Shown here: piece after piece, positions 23,866-34,470 of the stretch
How positions within the stretch are numbered: position 1 is the first letter of the stretch
Layout: the number at the start of each line of letters is the position of its first letter
Source: Xestospongia muta
Taxonomy: Eukaryota; Porifera; Demospongiae; Haplosclerida; Petrosiidae
Assembly: GCA_963693285.1 (NCBI GenBank)
Contig: OY848931.1
Location: forward strand, 1,927,001 to 1,991,000
DNA length: 64,000 nucleotides
Direction of reading: 5' to 3'
Program-made: the position numbers and the translations under genes
The notes under the pieces: generated by a model
What the model was told of the DNA's origin: nothing
Database searches by the model: none
The model's input: the letters and a program-made list of their open reading frames with translations, nothing else

Positions 23866-24672
23866 TAGCCTGTGTCATCAGAATCCATCATCCTTCAATG
23901 GCAAGCTATACTAGCTAGAAAGATAGTTCTTGTTCTAGCCAGAGAACGAACCTCAGTGAAGCTGGTAACATGGAACTCAGGCTGTCCTCCTGTACTAAGA
24001 GATGACGAGATTTTTACCAGCACATTTGACAACCAAAACAATGCCACTCCATGATATCAGGGGAAAATGTTTTCAGCAGCCTTTTCTAATTTCGAGATTA
24101 CATGCTAAATGGAGTGGTCTGCCTGCTGGGTTGTTGCTATGAACATTTTTAGCAGTAACATCACATCCTTCTCTACTAAATGTGGAGTGGTCTCTGCCTG
24201 CTGGCTTGTTGCTATGAACATTTTTAGCAGTAACAACATCCTTTCTCTACCTCTGCCAGATCCACCACTAGCCTGTGTCATCAGAATCCATCATCCTTCA
24301 ATGGCAAGCTATACTAGCTAGAAAGATAGTTCTTGTTCTAGCCAGAGAACGAACCTCAGTGAAGCTGGTAACATGGAACTCAGGCTGTCCTCCTGTACTA
24401 AGAGATGACGAGATTTTTACCAGCACATTTGACAACCAAAACAATGCCACTCCATGATATCAGGGGAAAATGTTTTCAGCAGCCTTTTCTAATTTCGAGA
24501 TTACATGCTAAATGGAGTGGTCTGCCTGCTGGGTTGTTGCTATGAACATTTTTAGCAGTAACATCACATCCTTCTCTACTAAATGTGGAGTGGTCTCTGC
24601 CTGCTGGCTTGTTGCTATGAACATTTTTAGCAGTAACAACATCCTTTCTCTACCTCTGCCAGATCCACCACT
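23866..24672 (-). repeat. 403-bp direct tandem duplication in P1
   Basis: Two essentially identical 403-bp units beginning CTCTGCCAGATCCACCACTA. A shorter related arrangement lies at about 20370-20940 in the first P1 block. Units are built from COR, Roc and ankyrin fragments of the ROCO gene. Confidence 0.85.
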
Positions 24673-25229
24673 AGCCTGTGTCATCAGAATCCATCATCCT
24701 TCAATGGCAAGCTATACTAGCTAGAAAGATAGTTCTTGTTCTAGCCAGAGAACGAACCTCTTCATGAGTGAAGCTGGTAACATGGAACTCAGGCTGTCCT
24801 CCTGTACTAAGAGATGACGAGATTTTTACCAGCACATTTGACAACCAAAACAATGCCACTCCATGATATGTTTGCTGATATCAGGGGAAAATGTTTTTAG
24901 CAGCCTTTCTAATTTCGAGATTACATGCTAAATGGAGTGTTGCTATGAACATTTTTAGCAGTAACATCACATCCTTCTCTACTAAATGTGGAGTGGTCTC
25001 TGCCTGCTGGCTTGTTGCTATGAACATTTTTAGCAGTAACAACATCCTTTCTCTACCACAAGAGTATCAGCCTTTTCTAATTTCGAGACTACATGCTAAA
25101 TGGAGCCTTTCTCTACCACAAGATGTTAGTAACATCACAGCCTTTCTCTACCACAAGATGTTGTACAATTTTAGCAGTAACAAGATGTTGCATATTTTAT
25201 TATTCTTAGCTTCATGTCTATAGCATTAT

Positions 25230-26070
25230 TCTCATCTGACTAGTTAGAATTTGACCATTATCGTGAGGGTACAGTTACATTGCAGTTGACTGAGGAGATA
25301 TTGAACTATTGGTAGATGACCATACTCAATAGCTCTGTTGTACAATTTTAGCAGTAACAAGAAGAATTTTATTATTCTATAGCATTATTCTCATCTGACT
25401 AGTTAGAATTTGACCATTATCGTGAATCCTTTGTCGCCTTGATTTTAGGGTACAGTTACATTGCAGTTGACTGAGGAGATATTGAACTATTGGTAGATGA
25501 CCATACTCAATAGCTCTGTTGTACAATTTTAGCAGTAACAAGATGTTGCATATTTTATTATTCTTAGCCTCATGTCAGCATTATTCTCATCTGACTAGTT
25601 AGAATTTGACCATTATCGTGAATCCTTTGTCGCCTTGATTTTAGGGTACAGTTACATTGCAGTTGACTGAGGAGATATTGAACTATTGGTAGATGACCAT
25701 ACTCAATAGCTCTGTTGTACAATTTTAGCAGTAACAAGATGTTGCATATTTTATTATTCTTAGCCTCATGTCAGCATTATTCTCATCTGACTAGTTAGAA
25801 TTTGACCATTATCGTGAATCCTTTGTCGCCTTGATTTTAGGGTACAGTTACATTGCAGTTGACTGAGGAGATATTGAACTATTGGTAGATGACCATACTC
25901 AATAGCTCTGTTGTACAATTTTAGCAGTAACAAGATGTTGCATATTTTATTATTCTTAGCCTCATGTCAGCATTATTCTCATCTGACTAGTTAGAATTTG
26001 ACCATTATCGTGAATCCTTTGTCGCCTTGATTTTAGGGTACAGTTACATTGCAATTGACTGAGGAGATAT
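25230..26070 (-). repeat. 196-bp satellite-like array in P1
   Basis: Boundaries recur at 25428, 25624, 25820 and 26016, exactly 196 bp apart, at the phrase CCTTTGTCGCCTTGATTTTA. Each unit mixes an ankyrin-derived stretch (GTTGACTGAGGAGATATTGA, also in M1 at about 12284) with GTTGTACAATTTTAGCAG shards. A shorter three-unit version is at about 45960-46440. Confidence 0.9.
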
Positions 26071-26823
26071 TGAACTATTGGTAGATGACCATACTCAATA
26101 GCTCTATGCCGAGTGTATGCCTCACTATCTAAACCATTTACATCACATCCTGTACTATATCTAGATCACCTGATCTAGCTGAAGGGGAGGAGAACTACTG
26201 TCTTTCCATTGAAAATGGTGTTAGTTTTAAAAAATGTTTTGCTAAATACACATGATGTAATGAAATCATTAAATGATAATTGCTCTCAATATTGCCACTG
26301 TGTCCCAATTTGGTGCCACTTTAATACACTGATATATATATCATCAGGATCCAATATATATAGAGTCTGGTAATGAAATCATTAAATGATAATTGCTCTC
26401 AATAATATTGCCACTGTGTCCCAATTTGGTGCCACTTTAATACACAGATATATATATCATCAGGATCCAATACATATATATATATATAGAGTCTGGATTA
26501 GTACATGTACATATCAATGATACAATGTTACTGTGACCATTTCTACTGGCAAAATAAACAAGGGTTTCTCCTTAATCTTTCTTTCCAGCACCTCACAACA
26601 AGTGAAGTGGTGTGAAACTACATTATTGTAACCATAACTCACGATTTCAGAAGTGGCATTGAGATACTGTAATACGTCTAATCCACAGTGCAATTGAAAG
26701 AGTGTTCCCTTGATTATCATGTACCCAAGGAGACGTACCACGTGTAATAAGTCCCTTAACAAGATATAGAACACCTTTAGAACAGGCATCACAAATTTCT
26801 ACAGTTGACTGTTCCAGGAACAT

Positions 26824-26925
26824 TGTCTCATGTAGTCTTTCAGTCTTGAGAGGGTGTGTTTTCTTTTATTCTCTTTATAATGCCCACCTGATTAAGCTGA
26901 CCCTGCAAACTGCAAAAGTGCTAAG
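26824..26925. promoter_or_regulatory. Divergent promoter region in front of copy 3
   Basis: About 100 bp between the P1 start codon and the copy 3 ATG. It keeps the conserved ATTCTCTTTATAATGCCCAC core seen at the other pairs although the minus-strand gene is dead. Confidence 0.5.
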
Positions 26926-29900
26926 ATGTTTGGACGTTCTCGTAGTCTTGGTGAGACAGCTCTGAAGACACAATTAAACATTGCACAGCAAAGAATATCT
27001 ACATTAGAAGACTACATACACAGTAGAGAGAGACAGTATCAGGTAAGACTACTAGTACATTGTCTGTTATGGTATGATCAGAGACTGTTTCTTGTTGTAG
27101 ACTACTATATCTCATCTTCATGGAGAACGTAGAGAATCACGTGGTCAATATTCATCTGGTGTAGGTCAGTTTATCTCTCAACGTAGAAGACGTGTTGGTA
27201 GAACACATGATATTATCATGTCTATGAGAAGTGTTGGATCTACATCATTTGAAGAAGGAAGTGAAGTAGAAAATGGTAAGTAAAGATAATTACCTATTGT
27301 AATGGGATCTACTCATAATTAAAAATCTACTGCTCATGTTAACATTTAATTTAAAATTGATTGCTCTCTAACAATATTTCAGTTTTAGATTATATGAGAA
27401 CAAAATACAGCAATCTGATTGGTCAATTAGCAGTTTTAAATCCCATAGTAAACCTCTGAATTAATTTTGTTCATGACAATATCTTATCATCCAATAACTT
27501 GTATTAACAGTTCTATTGGTGTTATATTACTAATGTTAGTAACAAACAATATTAACATATATTATATTGGTAATTAATGGAGTACACAGTGTTTGATTAT
27601 AACTAGTTATTGATATATAAATAGTTATTGATATCTTCAATATCTTCATCTGTTGTCTTTTATATAGAACAGTTAGTAATGACCTGTTCTTTAGAATTTA
27701 AAATCTTTACTTTGAGATATTGTGTTCTGATTTTTATATGAACTGTGAATATATATTTAATTAATGAGGGGTGGAGCCTGAGGTTATTAATATATCTATG
27801 GTAGTTTATTACATGTAGAAACCTTCAGTATAGTATTCTACAGTGTTGCTATGAACTTTGAATTTCATGTTTGATTAAATAAATGTTTCTTAGTCAGTTT
27901 ACAAACCTAACTGTTCCCATCTCAAACACAAATATCTCCTAATTTTATAATGATAATAGTAATTTATAAAAATGTGAAAACCTGAACCATTACTTTACAG
28001 AGTTGATGTGGGTACTATAATAATTAAAGTATTATATTGTGAGGTTTCCTTTGGTACTATTAACAACATATATAGCTAGTCAGGTTTTAAAGTTAGTGTA
28101 TATATTCCTATAAATACTAGACTTGTTATAATATTATAATATCATAACATATACAAACTATATTATCATGTACATATCTTATAATCTAATAGAGTTAGTA
28201 ATATAAGGTATGTTTCTATTATTATCTAGAGAATCTTCAAGCACCTCTTGGTGAATTTGTCAGCCTTAAGTTAGTTAAAGCTCTCGAACCTGATGAGGCC
28301 ACACCCATTCCATTTGTTATCCGACGTCTAGTTGGGCGTGTCTACCATGTTGGTCCAGAGGGTGTCACACTGGGTACCTCTCCTCATTGTTCAGTAATAT
28401 TACCAGCAGAGGCTGAGATCCAAAAGGAACATTGTCAAATTATATGGAGAGGTGACAATGAGAGTAATGACGACTTGGAAAAGACAGAAACAAGCAGACA
28501 TTTATCTCGACAAAAGAGAGTAGGAGATGGTGGCCATTTTGTATTGAAGGATCTTACAGCTGGTACTGGTGTGTTTTATATCAGTCATGTGACACATCAT
28601 GTGACAACGCCTATTGAAGAAGAAATACCCAGTAATGGAGAGTCTGTTGCCACTGAAACGGGCAATGTAGGAAGTGATATATTTCCTATGTTCCTAAGTT
28701 ATGGTATACATTTTGTTACTGGTATATTAGTATGGGAAATATCTGCTTTATCTCCTAGTGAAGTATTAACTGCTAAATTATTCCATTTGGCTAAACAAAG
28801 GGATCTAGTTCAACTTAAGGAACTAATTGATAAAATGGAGTCCTCTACTTTAAATATTCCTACTCTTACAATTACAGGTTTGTTAGATCAATATATAAAA
28901 TATCTGATTGTGAAAAGAACTTTATCAATAAGTTAATCTTACTATATTGTAGTGATCTGACTCAGTTGTTTATTAGTACTATTACACATATGACTGGTCT
29001 AGTTGGGGCTTGTTCAGACTTGCCCTAAATTGTATATGTACACATTATAATATATTACAATACACATACTGTATTGTAGTGATCTACTTAATTGTTCATT
29101 AAATGTTTTCATTGATAGGTACTGAGGATAATGAACAGAGTTCTGTAAAGTTTTCAATCAACTGAGTATTGTCAACTCCAGTTCTTCCTTTAACATATTA
29201 ATACTGAATATCAACCACCATCATATGAAGGAGATGAGAAATTTAATGCTTTATTTGCTCCTTGTAAATCATTTGGTATTACACAGTTCTCTCTTAACAC
29301 ACCCTCTACTGCCAATATTCGTCAAGTGCCACGCCTCCTACTTCATATTGCTATTGATAATAGTGATATAGAAATGGTAACTTATCTCTTATCAAGAGGA
29401 GCTAATGTAAGTGGGTGTGGTCATCACTATAGTTATTATTGTCTTTTGTTTTAATATAGGTTATCAAAGCAGCTGGTGAATTACAGTATACTGCTGTCCA
29501 TTTAGCAGCATTACGTAATGATGATGTCATTATGACACTATTATTAAAATATGGAGCTGATGTAGAAATAAGAAATGCTGAACACTTAACTCCATTAGCT
29601 ATGACAAGTAATTACAGTGTTAGGTAAATCTCAACCACACCCACTAATTATGTTCAAATATATTCTTTTTAGAAAAATGTTACTGAACTCAGTTTTGTTA
29701 TGTGCTGCATCTGATGGTGGTGATATAGCAGAAGTGACACGCCTCCTGACAACCACACCCATTAGTCCCAATGTAAAGGGTCTAAGACATAAATGTGTTC
29801 TTCATCTTGCAGCTGCCAAAGGATATCGAGAAATTGTTGAATTCCTTATATTGAATGGAGTAAGTTTGATTAGATGATCCTTGATAGTCATGTGATGATC

Positions 29901-31704
29901 ATGTGATTTTAGGTAGATGTTAATATTAGAGGAGGTAGTCGTCAACGTACAGCACTTCATTATGCTAGTTTAGGAGGTTATGCTGACATCATTCAAATCT
30001 TATTGAGTGCAGGAGCTCATGAGTTTACCAGAGATGCCGGGGGATGCACTCCTCTTAATCTTTGTCAAGGAGATGCTTGTCATCTTTTACATACTGTATG
30101 TCTGTTAATATGTGTATGTATTTTATTATTGTTACTATAGAAACCAATGTCTCTATGTCTAGCTGTACAAAGTGGTAACATTGATCAAGTAAAGATAATA
30201 CTTGAAGAGAGAGAATGTCATGAAGATGGAGATGGTGAAGATGATGTTATTAATCTACGTAATGATCAGACACATGCTCCATTACATTTAGCATGTATTC
30301 TAGGATCTATGTAAGTATGTGTCCATTAATTTATCTACTTATACATCCATTAATTCATTTATTATTTGTTGTCATACATCCATTTTTAAAGTATGGTAGA
30401 AGGAAATCCTGTGTATATGAGAATTGAACTCAGGACATTTAGAATACTTATCAGAGCTCTATTATCTTAGCCACCTGAACCTAAGAGAATGTGTAAGAAA
30501 ATCCTAATCTAGTGAGACATGATACAAGAGAGAGATAATCTGAGTTTATCCAACATAATATTTTGTACTTTTTATAAATTTATTTTCTTCTCTTTCTTAT
30601 TGACTCAACTCATAGAGCTCTGACAAATATTTCAATTGTCTTGAATTCAAATCATTACAATTTTTTCTTTATAATATAGTTACTGACATTTTATCCATTT
30701 AGGGATCTAGTACAGTTGTTAGTATCATATGGTGCTAAAGTAGATATTCATGGTGGTAGTGATTCATGGACACCTTTGTTTTATGCTGCCATGTCAGATG
30801 ATTATCACATGACTAAAGTACAAGTGTCATGTGACATATTATACATATAGGTCACATTCATTTAGTGGAATTTCTATTATCAGTTGGTGCTAATCCTGAA
30901 GTATGACATATAGTGATATAGTATATGATTAGATGTATCTAATCACTGTAGGAGGAGGACAGTCAAGGTAGTACTGTGAGGGAGAGAGTGATAAAGGCAA
31001 TAGAAGAGACTGAAGAATGTATGACACGTCTTAAACAACGAGAGAGATCAGCTGTTAGTTTACACTACCTAATTACTAATAAATTAGTCTTGTTTGTTAA
31101 TAATTATTTCAAATATGTTATTAAGATCTCTTATTTTATATGTAACTTACAAATATCAGTTTAGTATCTAATGTTATCATTGACCTGTCTTCTTTCTATC
31201 TCTTAGAAAATCCTTTGATTGTACTACAATACCAGAGATATGCAAGTAAGTAGACTGTTTGTTTATCTATATATCAATTAAAGCTATCATCATCTAATTA
31301 ATAAAACTAGTTAATTATATTTTATGTTTTATTTAATCCATTCAGTTCATTTGTCTATTCTATGTATTCATTCATCTCATATATCCTCCCATCTATTGAT
31401 CCATTCATCTCATATATCCTCCCATCTATTGATCCATTCATCTCATCTATTCCATAGACTATTAGCTTCTGGTAACAATAGACTATTGGTTGCTGTTATG
31501 GAGGATGATCAAACTGTTATATCTCATCTTGTATTAGAAGAGGGTGTGTCAGTTAATACAGAATATTATCATAATGCTTATACAGCATTACATCAAGCAT
31601 GTGAGGAAGGATATGATGACATTACACAATTACTTCTTAGTATTTTTAACAATACTTATCATTATTTTTTGATTGAAGATATGAGAACAAGAGGGTATGA
31701 CTAA
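26926..31704 (+). pseudogene. FHA-ANK family, copy 3 (nonsense, frameshift, RING lost)
   Basis: Exons 26926-27042 (MFGRSRSLGETALKTQLN), 27101-27275 (RRESRGQYSSG, an Arg-rich stretch) and 28230-28877 (FHA) are intact. The FHA core has the kinesin-3/PHLDB-type signature: VTLGTSPHCSVILP, then IQKEHCQI, with LKDLTAGTGVF closing the fold. The next exon, starting at 29119, has a TGA at 29163-29165 (TCA in copy 5) and an 8-bp deletion shortly after, breaking the frame. Ankyrin exons continue to 31620 and closely match copy 1, but the exon that should run into the last ankyrin repeats and RING is fused to former 3'-flank sequence, giving a short tail ending DMRTRGYD. The same fusion is in copy 5, so the RING loss predates their duplication. 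Confidence 0.8.
30392..30545 (-). mobile_element. SINE copy in the copy 3 intron
   Basis: Orthologous in position to the SINE at 810-960, in the intron before the GGATCTAGTACAGTTG exon, so it was inserted before the gene copies duplicated. Confidence 0.6.
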
Positions 31705-31786
31705 TTGAGAAGAATTAACACTATTATTAATAATGATGGAGGTATTACACATCACGAAAAGAGTAATGCTACAATTACATATCAGT

Positions 31787-32942
31787 TTACTGATTAGTCT
31801 GATTATTTAGAGAAGTGATCGGGTTGCCATCATGACAGACATCGCCATTTAATGAAGTGGGCAGGGCCAAGTAACCAAGGATACCTGAGTCATAAATAAT
31901 GAAGAGTGGATCACCTGATTTATAAAACTTGTTAGTAGATGGAGTGAATGAAGATGGAGGTGTGGTCAAATCTCCAGTTCTAGAAAAGATTAGCAATTGA
32001 TTGTTGAGTTCATTTAGTAAAGTTACAATAGTAGAGGTAGGAAACATCATACGACCTGGATAGTTATCAGTATAAACACAAAATAAACCAGAACCTCTAT
32101 AACTCAGTAAAGAAGATCAAAAGAGTGCAGTAGATGAAAGACAATGAGAAGTGAGAGAGCTAGCATAACGAGAAGTTAATTATTGCTAGTGTCATAGTTC
32201 ATTTCTTTACCTGATTTCAATATTAAGACATTGTGAGAATGTTTCTACATCATGAGATGTACAGTTAGGATCACAACAACAATCTGTATCACATGACTGA
32301 ACTTGAAGGTCACATGAACAACTTATGACTAGTACAAAACAAAATAAACACATAATTTTATTCTGATAGAAAAACTCACCACTTCTAAAATTATCTGTAA
32401 GATTAACAGAAGCTAGAGTATTTGATGGTATGACACTAGATAGAGGTGTAGTTGTAAGTGTAGATGATATCCTATAGAATAATAATAAGATACAAGATGA
32501 AAAGTTTACTGTTTACATTATACACATTATTGACAATTTATAACACAGAATAGCAATAAAGCATTATATAAAATTGGTCCAGTAGCTTCCAATTGTTGAG
32601 ATGAGGGGGTCAGTCCACTGTTGTACAGTGTTTGCAGATGAAAGGGAAGGTACCTTGAACTTACCCTGTAGTATATGATGAGGAGGTAGTAGGAGATATA
32701 GTTGATGTAGATAAACTACTCGAACTAGATGCTAAAGGTAAGAGAACAGAAGTATCTAAAGATATGATATCATCTGAGCTAAGAGAGGTGGGTTGTATTA
32801 GCTGAATAGTTAGAGAACTGCTGGACATTAAATCGTCTGTAGAGAGTGAGCTGAAGTCTAGGCCATTATCTGAAGAATTAAGAGAGTTACAGAGAGGGAG
32901 AAGAAAAACGAACAGCTGAAAACACTGATAACAGTACTCCAT
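31787..32942 (-). pseudogene. Tectonic-family gene, 3'-truncated
   Basis: Minus-strand exons 32665-32942, 32380-32471, 32211-32328 and about 31787-32140. Exon 1 begins MEYCYQCFQLFVFLLPLCNS, a good signal peptide, followed by Ser/Thr-rich sequence. Exon 3 has the tectonic cysteine signature SCSCDLQVQSCDTDCCCDPN followed by CTSHDVETFSQC. Exon 4 has GLFCVYTDN, FYKSGDPL and a GDVCHDGNP element, also typical of the family. Tectonics act at the ciliary transition zone. An in-frame TGA at 32117-32119 falls in exon 4 as I splice it. The gene ends at NNQTNQ where the duplicated plus-strand gene begins, roughly half a normal tectonic. I judge it a fragment; a different exon 4 boundary could bypass the TGA. 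Confidence 0.7.
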
Positions 32943-34470
32943 CTTGAGAAGGGCGTGGTTTTAGCTGTGGTTTAATTAACTGGTTAATAAATATGAACAT
33001 TGATACTCTATAAGTGAAAGTATAAATATGATATAATAAAACATTGTCTATGTTAATGTCTTGACAGATCCAGTAGTATTTAACAAGTTGTGTTTGTCAC
33101 TGTAATAAGTGAGTACAGACTTCTATGATCATCTTGATCATTATATGTTCACATTTTGTTAAGTGATATTAGGTAGATAAAGCTATGATCAGCATTGAAT
33201 ATGATGAAAATGGGTGTGGTCTCAATATGAATCTATGGAATAAAAATAAATATAGCAACAATAATAATTATTACTTCATTAATAGAGTAGAATTATTTGG
33301 CACTTGAAATATAATTACAAATATAGTTATAATGTAAGCTCTATTGTCCTGATCACTTGATATAGAGTTGAGTTATCCAACTCTTCCTATATCAGTTAAT
33401 CAATGTATTAATTAATATAGTCCATTTATCAATATATCAACTATCTATCAATTAATTACCTTCTGTTTATTATTCATTCAAAATAACTTCATTCCTTTAT
33501 GATCAGGAATAGAGTTCGTATAGATAATTTCAATATAAGCTGGATTACCTGAATAAATGGAATTAGGTAACTAACTGTAATGACATAATCAGTAAATAGA
33601 TGCAAATTTAACTAAATGGATACATCTAAAATTTGTCCTTTTGATTTTAATACAAATAATTATTTCACAAAATTTATAATATTAATTATTATTAATAGTT
33701 AATTTGTCTATGCATTATTAGGTGATATCCTAATTTCAGTACATTCCTCTTTTACAGAATTATACATGGCCACACCCTAATACTTTATCAAAATACATGT
33801 AATTACTCACTAGGAAATTTGCTTGCTTTAACTTTTAAACTTTGTTTATAAAACAACCTTGCTCAAACTACAATAGTTCTCAACATAATTAATATCTATA
33901 ATAACATATTAACACTGTACATTATTACCTTCTGTTGTTATCTATTAACTTTAAGAGAATTCCATATAAGGTAATCGAGGCTGTGAGGGACGTCATTGAT
34001 ATAGTAGGTGTGGTCTCAACAGATATGAACCTATTACAACATCAATATAACACAATTTGTTAGTTATATTATATTAGTGGAATGTTGTGTATAATTTATA
34101 CTAAAAACACATTCTAGTTATCATATGATGTTAATTATATGGGAGGAGTTACCTTTGGTGATGTTATTGACAGCTTAACACATTGATATATCGTGGAAAG
34201 ATATGGTTAATGAGGTCATTTACTAGATCATCACCAACTAGTAACCAATATCTCTAATAGTATCTCCTTTGACAATCTATGTCTCTGCCTAGTCTGAATG
34301 TCCAAGTAATATGTAGTATAAACATGACAAATAGTGGGTGTGGTCTATATAGAAATGAAGAAATATACTATGAATAAATGATTGTTAACATTATTATTGA
34401 CCTTTCAGTTGACGTATGTACATGTGTAAGGATGTGACCATTGAGAAAATACGTTAGATAAAAGTCTCTA
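32943..34470. other. Noncoding spacer between tectonic start and M2 end
   Basis: No coding potential seen on either strand. From 33157 rightward it is duplicated almost base for base at 62552-63865, at a constant offset of 29395. It would contain the tectonic promoter. AT-rich with several TAATTATTATTAATAG-like runs. Confidence 0.6.

Larger units (their letters stand above)
19800..26823 (-). pseudogene. P1: decayed ROCO copy turned into tandem shards
   Basis: Minus-strand relic of an M-type gene, colinear from its start (MFLEQSTVEICDACSKG at 26823, followed within 50 codons by a frameshift) to the COR region, where it stops at the LTR at 19799. Pieces of ankyrin, P-loop flank (FLPAPGG-type complement), G3 and COR are recognisable but scrambled. 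Short fragments of 30-120 bp recur out of order, and parts have become tandem arrays (403-bp unit at 23866-24672; 196-bp unit at 25230-26070). A second gypsy end (21723-23275) interrupts it. Short open frames here, such as repeated MEWSACW stretches, are antisense readings of these shards and not genes. The upstream divergent promoter and plus-strand partner copy 3 are retained. Confidence 0.8.

Noticed and set aside
20788..25223. Repeated small open frames (70-110 codons, starting MEWSACW or MNIFSSN) as a gene family
   Set aside because: They are antisense readings of duplicated ankyrin and COR shards in P1. Their repetition reflects the tandem duplications.
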